From positions 124,001 to 188,000 of the forward strand of contig JBBELK010000216.1 of NCBI GenBank assembly GCA_037783545.1: a stretch of DNA of 64,000 bases, given 5' to 3'. A program made the translations under genes and the position numbers. Numbering within the stretch: the stretch's first letter is position 1; each line of letters starts with the position of its first letter. This stretch comes from Henricia sp. BOLD:AAB3569 (Eukaryota; Echinodermata; Asteroidea; Spinulosida; Echinasteridae). Shown piece after piece: positions 1-13,200 of the stretch. The notes below the pieces were generated by a model that worked only from the letters and a program-made list of their open reading frames with translations, made no database searches and was not told where the DNA came from.

Positions 1-119
1 TTGTCCATTGAGATGAGGTCACTCAGTGTTTCCTGTAACAATACAAACAACTTTTAGATTTTCATTAACAACAGAAGGTATAGGACCAGTAAGGGGGCAG
101 GGCCATGTACCATGCTGGG

Positions 120-242
120 TATAGACCCTTTGCACTGGTGGCAATGTTAGAGGGCAGGTTTTCTAATGTACTCATGCATGATGTACATAGTGACAATATG
201 ATTGCCCACTAAGATGGCCGCCATATGCAAAGAGTCTATATG
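120..242. repeat. MITE family B (ATAGACCCTTTGCACC), copy 1
   Basis: Inverted termini ATAGACCCTTTGCAC and ATGCAAAGAGTCTAT with GGTGGCAATGTT/AAGATGGCCGCC just inside. Lies in the intron after the PHD exon. Related copies are at 533-675, 38670-38745 and 62066-62210, and a half copy at 17970-18065. Confidence 0.75.
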
Positions 243-266
243 TTGACAATCGGACACGCAACTTAC

Positions 267-2040
267 ACAATCAGGACAAGTCCAGCCAACCTCTGTGTCG
301 GCATTCTCCATAGCCTGGGATGAGTTGGTGTCCAGCCCTAAGCCTCGACCAATCAGGCATCCATGATGGAATGGCCGCCCACAAACGCGGCATAAAAACA
401 CCGTGTCACGCTTGTACATCCGGCAGATTTCACATGGGTCCTCGGATTCCAACTTTTGGAGAAAAAAGGAAAGACCAAAACTTGATTATTAGTTATTGAT
501 TTATCACAGTAGAAGGCTGAGTATGAAAACTCCTATAGAGCTTCTGCACCGGCACCCATGACAGGGGCAGGTTTTCTTATTTAAATGACAATGGAACCAC
601 AAAGCACCTACTCATGCTTGACACACAGTGACAATGTGACTGTCCCCTGTCATGGCCGCCGTGCAAAGGCTCTATTCAAACCACTCTGATAACACAGCAG
701 GGGCGGATCCAGGAATTTTTCCAGGAGGGGGTTTTGCCACCAGGGAGGGGTTTTGCCCATCAGATTTTTATGTCTGCTTGTTTCGGACAGACGGACACGC
801 AAAAAATGCATTACATTATATTTTTTGGTGTCGGAGCAGGGGGAGGTTTTGACCCCCAAAACCCCCCCTCTGGATCCGCGCCTGCACAGCTAGCTTCTGA
901 TCTTGCATTCCCAGGCTAAACTGAGTTTTCTCTTCAGGGCTCTCTTATAAATGCTATGCATGCATGCATCAGGGTTCAGGCACTTGGTTTCAAGACAAGA
1001 AAGAATAAATATCTCACACAATGTCTTCCTTTTGTACCTGCTCAAATACTGCATCATACTTGAGTTTTCCATTCCAGTCATCCAAGTTCAAGGCTTCCGA
1101 GACTGCTAGATTCTTCAGCTCCTCCTCCCGAGCTTGTTTCTTTTCTTCTTGTTCAGACAGAGCTCGGAGTGCCACTGGGGCCATATCAGGTTTGGCTCTG
1201 TTCATAACAAGAAATCATTCTTTAAAATGTTACTTTGATCTGACAAAGTTTGACAATTAATATTATAAGCACCTTCAGAAAAGAGCATTTTCAGAGCAAA
1301 ATGTTTTAACTACTTTTCACTTTGTCAAGTGGTCAGTTGATCAAATGGTCAACTTAAATCCCGGGCAATTCCAAAATGAATTTAATACTTACCAAAGCAA
1401 AGGAAACAGACCACATAACCAGGCTGCTGCAGCCCCCTGTTTTAACTTAGGCCGATAACAAATGTGTGTTTTTGTTGTTTGTATTTAAATAAGTCTGACC
1501 TGGAATAATTAGGCCTAACTTTGAAAAAAAAAACAGATGATTTTTCTTATGCCTTTATTCTTTGAACAAAAATGCAGTGAAAGCTTCTTCCGGGATGCAA
1601 CATAATTGAGAATATTAAGCTGCTTTTGCCTGAAATCTGGGTGATTCTCCTTTTTTAAGGCTGCGGTAAAATTAAAAAGGTAGGCCTATCCCGTCATCAT
1701 GCCAGTCGCTTTTCGCACACTCACACTAGTTTATAGTCACACTCAGAAGAAAAAGCCAACTTTTGAGATGACGATCGGCCGAAAATTTGATGCGATGTTA
1801 TGGGTGTTTTTTTCACAGACCAAAGACTTACACTTTAGATAAGAAATTGTTCCATCCTGATGATGTTGAAGGTTCACCACCAGTGTCCGTCGTGCTAGTT
1901 TGGTCAGCGTGACAACTGGGCCTCATCGCCCGGATGATCATGCTCAACCTCCCCACTCGTTTGGCTTGCGCTGCCGCTTCGTTCCCGTCACTCACCACAT
2001 TCACACGTTTCTTTTTCGCTATCACCGCACCCATTTCCAA
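267..2040 (-). CDS. PHF24/GINIP-like PHD-finger protein, 5' part (3 exons, runs off left edge)
   Basis: Three exons on the minus strand join in frame: 2034-1832 (an in-frame ATG at 2040 gives two extra residues), 1197-1020 and 452-267. The gene continues beyond position 1. Exon 3 encodes a PHD-type zinc finger with CEIC, CRVC, FHHGC and WTCPDC cysteine/histidine pairs. The pattern C-x-VC-x-R-x-FH-x-GCL followed by A-x-TE-x-GW-x-C-x-x-C is the arrangement I know from vertebrate PHF24 (GINIP), a Gi-alpha-interacting neuronal protein. Starting at 2034 gives Met-Gly plus a lysine-rich stretch (MGAVIAKKKR), a possible N-myristoylation signal, as in PHF24. Exon 2 is a charged helical segment (EQEEKKQAREEELKNL). 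Donors are GTAAGT (exon 1), GTGTGA (exon 2, weak, fixed by reading frame) and GTAAGT (exon 3). The finger alone could belong to another PHD family; the Met-Gly start and spacing favour PHF24. Confidence 0.75.
533..675. repeat. MITE family B, copy 2
   Basis: Inverted termini around GCACCGGC and GCCGCCGTGCAAAGGC, in intron 2 of the PHF24-like gene. The stretch 690-890 beyond it is a separate GGGGGTTTTG-rich repeat (GGGCGGATCCAGG and its inverse) that forms its own inverted pair. Confidence 0.65.
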
Positions 2041-2733
2041 ATCGAAATAAGGGATATCTTATCTTAGTAAGAAAATCTTGATTCTTTCCACAACAAATAA
2101 AGTTGTCACGTACCAATTTCAGACACAAACGGAAACAAAAAATGACAATTTTTTAGCCGGGTGAAACTTTTTAGCAATTCAACCAATCAAAAATTGCCGG
2201 GAAGTTTTAGATGACATTACACATGCGCATTGACTGCATAGCGCTAAAATTTTCTTTTAAATATTATCGTGCATTTCATGTTTTATATTTCCTTTCAAAT
2301 TACGGTATGCAGCTCATATAAACCAAAAATGGAAAAGCAGTTGTTTCAAAATAAAACTTTGAACTTTGAATCAGTAAGATTGGTGTTTGAGACTGAAAAT
2401 AATTTGGTGTTTGTTTTTACACCAACTACAAGACGGTAGGAAATTGGTACAGTGCACAAACAAACGAACCTGTGTCATTTATGTAATGTCCGCCGTGGAG
2501 GAAAGACGTGCGTTGGTAGTGCAATGCCCGTCGTCATGACTGTAGTGCGTTTGTTGAATAAAAATACGGTTTTGGTAAAGCATGCAGCCCTAGAAAATTT
2601 TCGCATCAGGGGTAAGCCTACAATGAAATGACTCTTGACAGATTAAGGTAAGCATTCTTAGGAAATAATTCCATGCATTGTCAGTGTCTCTTCCAGAGAT
2701 AGTGTGTCTGTTTTTTACAATCATTGATCATGT

Positions 2734-3154
2734 ACCGGTGTGAAGTTGGTTACTTATTCGACGTTCGACGTTCAATATTCAATGAGGAGCTGTTACTTAT
2801 TCAACATTCAATAAGGAGCTGTTACTTATTCGACATACAAATGCACAGAATTTGTTTTTTGAAAGGGTCAAATGCCCCACCTTGGGGCATGAAAAACGTG
2901 ACCAAACCCCCACCTAGTGGATGCATGGGGCAGCGCAGGGGAAGGGGGAGGGGGGACTAATTGATAGGTGCATAAGTAACAGCTCTTTACTGAATGTCGA
3001 ATAAGTAACAGCTCCTTATTGAATGTCAAATAAGTAACAGCTCCTTATTGAATGTCAAATAAGTAACAGCTCCTTATTGAATGTTGAATAAGTAACAGCT
3101 CCTTATTGAATATTGAACGTCGAACGTCGAATAAGTAACCAACTTCACACCGGT
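2734..3154. mobile_element. Foldback element FB1, copy 1 (421 bp, 9-bp TSD)
   Basis: The element begins ACCGGTGTGAAGTTGGTTAC and ends with the inverse. It is flanked by a perfect 9-bp direct repeat TGATCATGT (2725-2733 and 3155-3163). Inside each terminus is CGACGTTCGACGTTCAATAT, then tandem 29-bp units built on GGAGCTGTTACTTATTCGAC, about two in the left arm and five in inverse orientation in the right arm. The central ~130 bp is non-repetitive, C/G-run-rich and carries no ORF. Nine-base target duplications are usual for Mutator-like (MULE) and some foldback transposons. Confidence 0.9.
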
Positions 3155-3768
3155 TGATCATGTGTGTATCGTAACGTAATCCTATGACTAGTGACGTGAG
3201 CGACAATCCTTTGCTTTGGACTCTGTGACTCATCACGATTGTGTGCATTTAATATTTCTGCGTAATGGCTTGATTGTACAGTACAGTGGTGTTGTTAAAA
3301 ATCATCCATTAATAGCATAGGTAATACATGTTGGCCGGCAAACGTCAAGGTATTAAGTGCGTAGAAATAGGACCGCGTGGATTTAGGGGTTCTGTACTTC
3401 TGACGATATAACATTTAAATTGAGATGGTAAAAGGCGTTAATTGTTTTAGTAAATATTGTCATGATTCATTGTCATTTGTCTTCACTTTGAAAGTTTTAT
3501 TCTTTGAAAATGACAAGTCAGCTGGATGGACATTGCACATTGCCAATTTTGGTTCCAAGCGAGGTCCCAATGCGCAAACCGAGAGGGAACACACAATCAT
3601 GCGAAATGTGCCCCTAATAAACAATTCAAACGCAAGAGCTCTATTGAGCATAAGTCAATCGATAACGGAAACAATTATCATGTATAATTTATTGAACAAA
3701 TGTCAGAAATGATGACAGTTCAAAGTAGGGACGTATACATTCATCCTACCCATAAAGTTGTCAAACTT

Positions 3769-3902
3769 TAAAGGCACAGGCTCGTCAGCAATGCATGCGC
3801 ATCAAATTTGTGCCACGAAATACGCAGCTCTATGGCAAAGGCATGGAGTTGCGTATTTCGTGGCACGAATTTGGCACGCGCACATTGCTGACGAGCCTTT
3901 AA
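3769..3902. repeat. Hairpin MITE family A (AAAGGCACAGGCTCGTCAGC), copy 1
   Basis: A ~130-base imperfect palindrome: arms AGGCACAGGCTCGTCAGCAA and its inverse, with the shared centre CACGAAATACGCAGCTC. The probable target duplication is TA. The right terminus lacks the GTG of the other copies. Confidence 0.85.
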
Positions 3903-4625
3903 AAGTTTGGCAAAGTACACATCCTCCACAATAAGCCTTTGTTTGTTTAATACTCTATTGTATTCTTTATGTATGGAGTTGTCCAATGCCCGTTTAAATA
4001 TGCGTTATTAATATTATTGAACTTTTTGCTTAGAATGGCTTTCTCTATCAGTGAACAGCATTGAAGGTCATTTTTCCCAAACAGTATGTGAACTATTACG
4101 TATAACCAGGTTCCCAGCTTGTGCGCTGTGCAGTCGGAAAACACATGGTATGAATAGGCTACCGTTCTGAAACCCTGGAAGGTGTCAACATTATTTGTAC
4201 TGAGATATAGGTTTTGATTAACACCTTCCTATTGTCAAATTGTCAATTTTCTCCCGTACAATAACATAAATCTTTGAATGGACAAAATTCTTGCATGTGA
4301 TACCTGCTGGTTGGTGCCAAACAGATACAAAAAAATCAGATGGATTGACATTTACATAATAAAATTTTAAAAATCTAAACACAACCTTATAAACAGGATT
4401 CAAAATACCCACTGGATCGAGTAAGGTAATTTATTTATAGTAAAAGTCTGCCATTTGGAAAAGACTACTATTTGTTTTCAACTCCAGCAAGTTTTCAAAA
4501 AATTATTTGTGGTGTAAAATCTGGCTTATTGCAGCTGTGATAGAAAGTCATTTTGGATTTAGATTTTAATTTTAATGTTTAAAATCTGTGGACGGTTTCA
4601 ATAATGCAAAATGTTCATGGTTAGT

Positions 4626-4798
4626 AATAGACTACTAAAGTGAAAACGTGACCCTTTGTGTGTTGCCATGGTTTTTGGGTCTACACTAAAACCAGTGAGC
4701 TGTTTCCCTGCGCTATACCAATGGACGTTTCAGATTACCCGCAAATGTTTAGACCCAATTACCATGGCAACCGACGTCACACTTTAGTAGTCTATTGC
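4626..4798. repeat. MITE family C (GACTACTAAAGTG), copy 1
   Basis: Inverted termini AGACTACTAAAGTGAAAACG and CACACTTTAGTAGTCT. Interior shares ACACTAAAACCAGTGA. Other copies: 16549-16708, 18745-18896 (diverged), 53724-53886. Confidence 0.8.
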
Positions 4799-5303
4799 AA
4801 TGCAATTAAAATTTCAATACAAAGTCCATCCTATATTGATCCAGCCTAATGTATGTTGATTGTTTTCAATTCAGAGTATTGACAACTGTGCACTTGAACA
4901 GGTGTGAGAAATTGATTCGTCTGGTTTGTTGCCATAGTAACAGAGGTTAAGATTGGAATGGATAATGCATGCCAAAAGGGTTGAAGTTTGGCACGACGTG
5001 ATTGATGAATAATGTGCATTTACAAAATGGTTTGATTGACTTGAACGTGGTAACAATGAAGCACGTGTATGAGTAACCCTCTTGAGAGTATGTTATGTGA
5101 GACTACATGGGGCAGTACACATTGTAGATTTCAGGGACTCCAGGCAATAGTGCAAATATTAAAGTCGTGGGAAAGATTCTAAAACTGGATGCATAGGACT
5201 TGAATTAAGTCTAACTGAATCATATTGAAGTAAATGATTGACAAAAAAGTCTTCCCTTTAAGTTTAGTTTGTATTTTTGCAAGTGTCTCATCCTATTGTG
5301 TCA

Positions 5304-5738
5304 ATGCATAGTTCCGACCTGTCAATCAACCGAACCCGCTGACCAATCACAACAGAGCTAGCAGACAGCGCCCACATAGGTCAAAGTGCATTGCCTCACA
5401 AACAAATTGATCGCGATTTTCTGCCGATACGTTGTATGCTGTGTTCCGGGTGAATTTTTGGTTTCAAGGCCGGGCGATTCGCTGTTCAAAGGTAAGAAAG
5501 CGAATTGTTATGAATATATGACATCTCTGTATCACTGCCCTTTTACCAAGTGCGTGCTACGGTAACTGTCGACCCTAAAACATGAATACCTTCGAGTTTT
5601 CTCCAATGAATCTGTGCTTTCCGTCGAAAGTCCCATTGGTTTGTGCAGTGTATGTGGACATTTTGACGATAGCATGTGAGGCATAGTAACAATATCCAAG
5701 GGGGCGGGGTTAATTCGGCAATCTCGGAACTATATGCA
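5304..5738. repeat. MITE family D (ATGCATAGTTCCGA), copy 1
   Basis: Inverted termini ATGCATAGTTCCGACCTGTC and CTCGGAACTATATGCAT around 430 bases. A second copy at 19060-19504 is similar over its whole length, including CACAACAGAGCTAGCAGAC and ATATCCAAGGGGGCGGGGTT. Confidence 0.85.
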
Positions 5739-7265
5739 TTATACCTAGATCCTAAAGGTAATATGTTGCTAAGATATGTAACAGTGCTGTGTAAACTTTG
5801 TTCGTATTCTGGTGGCCTTGTGGGTTGGGCTGAGTAACACACATATGCCTTTTTCCGGTTGCACTGTTATTGTATATTAAAATCTATTGAATATTTTCTG
5901 GGGCGAAATTCCGATTCCACATGTATTCACAAACACTCCTGGGTTCTTCAGGGCAGACAAAATAAAAATCAGTTTATTCCTTGCAACATGTGTGAAGGGA
6001 TATTTGCCAGTTATGGCCAAGATATGGGGCAGAAGTTCAGTAGGTTGCAAAGAAATCCCATAAATTGCCCTATGCTTGTCATTTTCTGGGTGTTTCTTAA
6101 AACACTGGGGCTGAGTTAACATTTTCAAAAAGGTGATGAAAGCTTAGCAGTGCCAAAGTCACTGACTTGGTGGCAGTGACTCCAACTAAGCTGGGGGTAT
6201 GTTAGCATGCATGTCAAGTGATATGAGACATGAATCATTGCAGTTCTAAATGTCAGGTGTCTGTTATAAATGTCAGGCGTCCAATGGAGGTCATGGGAAT
6301 CATGGGCTCTTTGGCACCTGATTTTGGTGCCATTTCTAGTGGAAGTGCCCTTTGCAACAGTTGTAAGTGAACCGCTCTGGCAAAATGCGTCAGATGTCGC
6401 ACAGTAGGCCAAGTTTTCGTGATCATAACCAGAAATCAGCAGTAGCACCATGTCCATTAAAATGTGAAAATGTAATGGACATTTTGGGCAGTACCCGGAT
6501 ATTACCTGAAATTTCCAGGTACATGTACCATTTGGTGTATCGTGTTTTCATATTTTTAATGATCTTGGATCAGCCACTATTTGTGGTAAAACAAATTCCA
6601 GACTGCAGGACATCTGACTCATTTTGTTATAACAAAGGAATTCCCAAGTCTCAAGAATCGTGTTATAAAAATGTTTGACTGTACCACTGTACATATCTCC
6701 AACCATTCGGGCCCTGAGGGGATATTTCAAGATATTTATTACACTCTGAAGTTGCATTTTATGGACCTTTTGTGACATTGTCAGCTGGCATGTATAGTCA
6801 AATGAGGCAATGTTTGCATTGTGGAAAGCCTATGATTGGCTAGCCAGTGTCTGTCACACCACAGTGATTATTATTACCTGCATGATGAAGGTGTTGGTAC
6901 ATGTTCTGCACATCAATTACTGTGTGGAAAGTGTCAAATTTAATCAGAGTCTTTGTTCTGTGAATGATTAATCGAGCATTTGATGATGGAGCAGTGCATG
7001 TACATGTAATCGTGGCTTCGTTGCTGCTTGTAAATTATACATATACATGTATACACATTGCACACTGGACCAGCTGTGCTCCAGGACAACTGTCTGGGAT
7101 GTCAAGGCATGTACATGGTAACATACAAAGCACATTATAAATCTGTCATTGTGTATAATCTTGCATTTAAGAGGGTTGAGGTTGTTGAATTTCGTGCAGT
7201 ACTTTTTAAAGTCTTTTTTGTTTTCTGGTGTTTTTAACAGTTAAGGTCTGGGGAGTCGGTCGACA

Positions 7266-10200
7266 ATGGCAGGCTGGGACACACAGAATCCCTCTGCCTT
7301 CTACCAATGGAGCCGAGGCCACGCCCCTCTCAGCTATGCCCCTCCTAGCCACGCCCCTCCCAGCCACACACCCAGCAGCCATACTGGCAAAACCCACGAT
7401 GACTTTGTCTCCAAGTACCTGCGGAATCACACCATGACGTCGTCAACCAGCTGTCCTGACACGACATTGCATCCCACAATGCACCACAGCATTCGATCTG
7501 GGCTGGTTCTCACCTCGCCTCCGAAAGAGCGGAGAATCTCGCTAACATACGGACCTTCGTTTTGCAATAAAGACAATCTGGAACACTGTGTATCATATCT
7601 GGATCAGGTGAGAGATTTTAATTTTTATTTGGGAGGATTTCCATCCATGCACAATACACGTAAATCAGGCTGATATAATATGAATTCCAAAACTTGTGTA
7701 GTGAGTGCAACAAGGTGTTACATTTTTTAAGACATTCTAAAAAAGAACCGACATGCCAGCAGTGTTCGAATTAGCACTGGTCCGTTGGCCAAATGACAGT
7801 TGAAATTGTCTCGGGCCAGTTGGAAAGCCTCCCCAAATGGTCCGGCTGGCCAGTTGAAATAAAACAGACACATGCCGTAACTCACACATTGTTTTTTTTA
7901 AATGCATTAGATAGGATATTATCATACAGTGCCTACTTTTAGAGAAAATTGAATGGAAAATCTACCCAATTTGTGGTTAATTCAAACAACTGGCTAAAAA
8001 AATTGAACCAGGCCACTTGAAATGCCGGTGGGCCAGTAAAAACTTAAGCCAACTGGCCCTGTTGGCCAATTGGGAAAAAAGTTAAAGGCAAACACTGCAG
8101 GAGATTCAGGTGGTATTCCCTGTACTTTAATTTGACTAAAAGTGTGTTCCCATGAGACTTTCTTTTCCGCTACCTTGCGGGAAGTTACAGTGACATTGCG
8201 GGAACATAATTCCTCTGCAGGCTTATGTTGTTTTTACAGGGCAAAACTGTTCTCAATGGACTAAAATACAGTTCTGTTTAATTACCGCGGCTGAGCGGAA
8301 AGTTTTTGTGGCCCCTCGATCTCGGCCTGTAAGTTTTACATCGTGGCCGCTGTAAATTGACAGGGACGTTAGTTCTCTGTGTGTCCCCATTGGACTTAAT
8401 TTTGTAATTCTACCTCACGACCACGGTAGTTTAACTAAAAATAGTCAAATGGGAACACCACTTAATCTGTACTTGGCAGCAACATAAAGGCATTTCCATT
8501 TGCTAAAAGGTGTTTTCAGCTCTGTAGCGACATTGAATTTGTTCCATCCCTTTAAGCTGCTGCATGTTCTGACTTGCAACTCGGTCAAAGTACCGACAAT
8601 TGAATAACTGTACTAGAAGGGCTCTCGTATACCCACAGTGAAACTCCAATGTACTTCCTGTGGTTTAGTGACGCAGACTACCATCATATCCTATGCCCCT
8701 AATCATTTCCTCTCCAAAACGTGTTCATATAGGTGTAGTGTATTTCCCTTGGTCAAAATCCAGTACATATCTTAGGCCAGATGCTCTCTTACCGTATTTC
8801 AAACAAGCTTTCTCCATCGGCGATTCTGACTCGGAAATCTAAGAAAGCATCAGTGATGTACACTTCACTTCCCTAATGCTACAGTCACACGGTCAAATAC
8901 GTATGCTGCGGATTTTTTATATGTTTTATCCGCAGAAAATCACTTAAAAACTGCGCAGAAAAGTTAAATTAGCCATGAAATACGGATAATTGCGGGTGAA
9001 TTACGGACATTTACGTCTAAATGAAAAACAATTGCGGCAGGTGACATCTAATTTTTACGGATAGTTTACGGAGAGTTACGTATATTACGGATAATTACGG
9101 ATGCATTGCGGATTTTTTACGGATTTTTTTTTCCGCGGGAAATATTTTGAGATTTTCAAAATATTTCTGCGGATCCTGGCGGATTAATTACGGATCCATT
9201 ACGGATAGATACGGATTCTGCGGATTTTTTACGGACAAAAATCCGCAGCGTCCGCAAGATCCGTATATGACCGTGTGACTGTAGCATAACATAGTGACAT
9301 TTTGACAAGTCCCTGAAGAGCTTGCTCAAATGTTGAACCAAGCACAGTTTTGAATTAAGCATGGTTAAATGTATTGGTTTTTATCTGTGATGGGAATGAA
9401 TTCTTAAGGGAAGGGACAACACTTTAATTTGAGCTTTGTTAATTTTGTTAAGCAAGTTTGATTGTTTTTGAGATGTTTCTGTAAAAATACATATACAGTA
9501 AATGTTTTTGCCAAAAGCCAACAACATTTATTAAGATATCAGTCATGCCGGCAAATGTTTGGTTTCGGTGTGGGTTAAAGTTACAGTATGATTTCTGTTT
9601 AGTTGGTGTGTCATTTTTGTACCAAATCATATTATAATTTACTGCCACTACAACTTAGATATAATTACCTATAAATAAATATTGAGGCATTCCCTAAATA
9701 AATATACATCGACGTCAGCGTTGAAAAATTGCTTTTGATATCAGGCTAGTTATCACAAATGGCAAAGGGCATTTGGCTGTGCAGTATTTACAGTTGTTTC
9801 TCTTGTCAGATCCCTTAGTGCTGCCAAAACATTTGTCATTACCGAGTACTGCCAAGGGCGAGTTTGTGAAATTATTCTCATAACTGGTGTCTTAAATGCA
9901 TCTTGTACTAGATATTTATTATTATTATTATTATTAATATTTCTTTCTGGTATTCATACCAATGATTCCTTAATAGTGCTCATTGCACTGTCACTCGCAA
10001 GCGTGAGGAAACCCATGAAGAATTAGAATTAGAAATGACCAGAGACACCGGGGAATCCCCTTGCTCTTCACGAAAGAATGCTCTGGGATCTGTAGAGTGC
10101 CTTACCATTACCTAACACACTGGACCAACCACTTTACATCCTTCTGCATATAAACAGTAGTATTAGATTATTGGAGAATTTAACTGCCAATTTTCAGTAA

Positions 10201-13200
10201 TAGATTGTAATAGATTGTTGACATGCAAATTTGAAAACATGATTCATTTAGTATTGATTGATTTTACCGGAAATCCCACTATAAACAATCCCAGCCTTTT
10301 ACCAATCTTTCGGTTAAATCTACTATAGGTAGTAGTCTGCCAACAAGTGATTGATCCAAACATAGTGCTGATCACAGTGCCGATACATGAATTGATGAAT
10401 TAATGAATTGATGAATTGATGAATTAATGAAATAATGAATTGATGAATTGATTATTATTGATTGATTTGACAGGAGATGACAGTACTAGGATTCCCTTCT
10501 CTGTATACCTCTGATCGCGGTACGTCCGGGGCATTCGATATCGTGCAATTAGTCAACTGCTGTTATGAGCTCACACAGAGACATCAGCAGCATGTACGCA
10601 AACGGGAGGAACTGGAGGCTAGGTGAGGTCTAGAACCCAGTCTTCGTTAACCCTTGAAATGCATAGAGTCATGCACAGAGTCATCGCAGACTAAGGTTAT
10701 CTTAGGTCATAATACTGGTCGGCACATTTTATTGCTAAACACAATTTTGCAGACAATATTTTATTTCACATACTACATTCATTTCAAAGAAAATTAGTTT
10801 ATTAGCTTTGTGATGTGTTCTTCAGCAAGGTACTTTACCATTAGCAACTTCTCCCCACCAGCATTAAATGACGATGATAATATGGATTTATACCGCGCAC
10901 TTATCGGGAGAAACCCCATCAAGGTGCCTACACTATCATTATCCCCATCATAGGGCTCCATTAAATCACTCCATATACCATCTCAGCTCCCTGGGGAGTA
11001 TACAGCCCTGGCTGCCTTAGGCACTCAACAGCTAATCAATTGCATCAACTGTTTTTGATTAGCCACTGAGCACATGACATGCAGTCAGGGCTTTATACAT
11101 GTACTCCCAAAAAGCTCAGCACGTTTAAGAAATATTAGTTGAGCTCAGTGACCTGGGGTAATAACTAATAATGTCAAGTTAATGCCTTAGACACCATGCA
11201 CAGTAGATATGTGCTCTGTATAACAGACGACATCACAGGAACTTAAATACAACTGTTTGGTTCCACTTTACAGACAGATGCGCTCCGACTCGGACCTAGA
11301 GCACCTGCAGGGCACCCACGGCCGACTCAAGGAGCGAATAGAGCAACTTGAGAGGGACAACGTGGCTTTGTCTGAAAAAGAACGACAACAGATGAACCAA
11401 AATAAGACGCTGGCCGTCAAACTCAAGACCGTACGAGAAGAGGTGAGGTCAGAGGTCAATTACGGAATCTCTTGTCGGCCATGATGATGACCAGTTAACT
11501 GGGTTTCTTTGCGAAGTCTTTCTAGGGTGTGAGTTGAAGATTAAAAGTGTGTTTTCTACAATCAAGAAAATGTTGGGGGAAAATGGAAAGCCCCAGTACA
11601 ATTTGTGAAGAGTACTTACAACTGAGATTTTTTATTGTACAGTTTTGTGGAAAAGATAACAAAAAAGGTAATCCCCCGACCGAGGGTAGACTTATTAGAA
11701 TTAATCTTTCTCTGGTAGCACAAATGCATATTGCCTTGTACATTTCTCGATGAGAGAATGTAATTTGTTTTCTTAACTTTGTTTTTATTTTTGAATTTCA
11801 TGCTTCTAGTTGAAGAAGCTCGAGGGTATCGTCAAACATCGAGACACGCAGTTTAAACACGACTTGAAGAAGAGAGAACGGGAGGCAAATAAGATGAAGG
11901 AAAGGATTCACCAGCTTCTTACCGATAAGAACCAGGAGAGAAGAATAGGTAAGGGGTGTAGCGAAGAGGAGGGATGGGTGGGGTGTAAGGGTTAGGGTGG
12001 GGTGTAAGGGGTAGGGTGGGACATCAGATCCACTGAGCCTCATGGAAATCGTTGGAAAGTGTCATATCCTAAGAGTGCTCTGAATAAAAAATATATCGTG
12101 AATGTTTTGTTAGATTATTTCTCATGATATTTGTCGTAGGCATGGATATTCTAAACTCGCTGCAGAGGGCAGACGGAAAAAGAGCTACGTGGAAAACAGG
12201 AAAAACTGGTACAAAGTAAGTGGAATTAGAGCGATTTATTACTAACAATTTTTTAACTTTGTCCTTAAAATGAGAACTTTTTCTCATGATTCTGCAAAGT
12301 CTTAGATTCTCATCTTTACCGTTTCCCTCCTTCAAGACACGAGGAGGAGATGTATCGTCTGATCATCACCAACTACGAAGAGCGACAGAAGGAAATGATG
12401 CTTGAGAATCAAGTCCTGCGAGAGTCCCTCAGCAACATGCAGAAAGAGTTAGTGGATCTGCTAAACCGAAGGGGAGACACGGCACTGGTGAGTAAAAGGC
12501 TTTGTGGATAACCTCTGCCACTCAGTGGTGTCTGTAAGGTCTTATGTCCTTGTGGTATTTTGCACCAAACTTGTGTTACTATATGGGTCTGTCCACAGTA
12601 ATGGGGTACATTTCTGTAACATTCAAGATCTTAGGTCCCAGTTCACTTTAAATTAACAAGCTAAACTGAGGAAATAACTTTTTCACCAAGGAGTAAGAAA
12701 AATAGTCCTACAACATACATTTGTGAAAACCTCATGCACAAATTTTCCTATTACGCATGTAACAAAAACAGAAAAAAATGTCACAAAATTGTCTGTCCAC
12801 GTTACCTACGTAATAGGAAAATTTGTACACTTGCTTTTCAAAAATGTATGTTGTGGCAGCAATTTCTTACCTTTTTTGGCAAAAGTTATCTCCTGAGAAC
12901 AAAACAAGGACATTTTTTTAATTCTGAGATAAACTAAAGACATCTGAATAGAATTATTGACTTATTTTTCAAATGTACCCCATTACTGTGGACAGACCCA
13001 TATGTTAATTGGCTGGATTGTGGGCTCAAATTCTGGCCATCACTGGTCGTGGTATGTGCTCTTGAGCAAGACAGTTTATCGTACTTTTATCTAGAGGAGC
13101 TAAAAGAGAATTTGGCCCAATTTCTAAATCATGACCCAATGACAGGTTGCTTGCATAAAAGAGCTCTGAATAGAGCATAAAAAATTGTACAAGCTGTCGT

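Larger units (their letters stand above)
2041..7240. other. Intergenic region between PHF24-like and SSX2IP
   Basis: The two genes are divergent, so both promoters lie here, but I cannot place them. Contents: FB1 copy 1, family A copy 1, family C copy 1, family D copy 1. The stretches 3160-3760, 3905-4620, 4800-5300 and 5850-7200 show no coding signal; TACATGTA-type motifs are frequent at 6500-7130. Confidence 0.5.

Noticed and set aside
5543-5842. 99-codon minus-strand frame sharing SSEIAELTPPPWILLLC with 19313-19513
   Set aside because: Both lie at the same end of family D MITE copies; the similarity is DNA-level repeat identity and not a gene family.
7228-7437. Second frame across SSX2IP exon 1 rich in Ala/Pro/Thr
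   Set aside because: Shadow of the real frame starting at 7266, which matches ADIP and joins in frame to exon 2.
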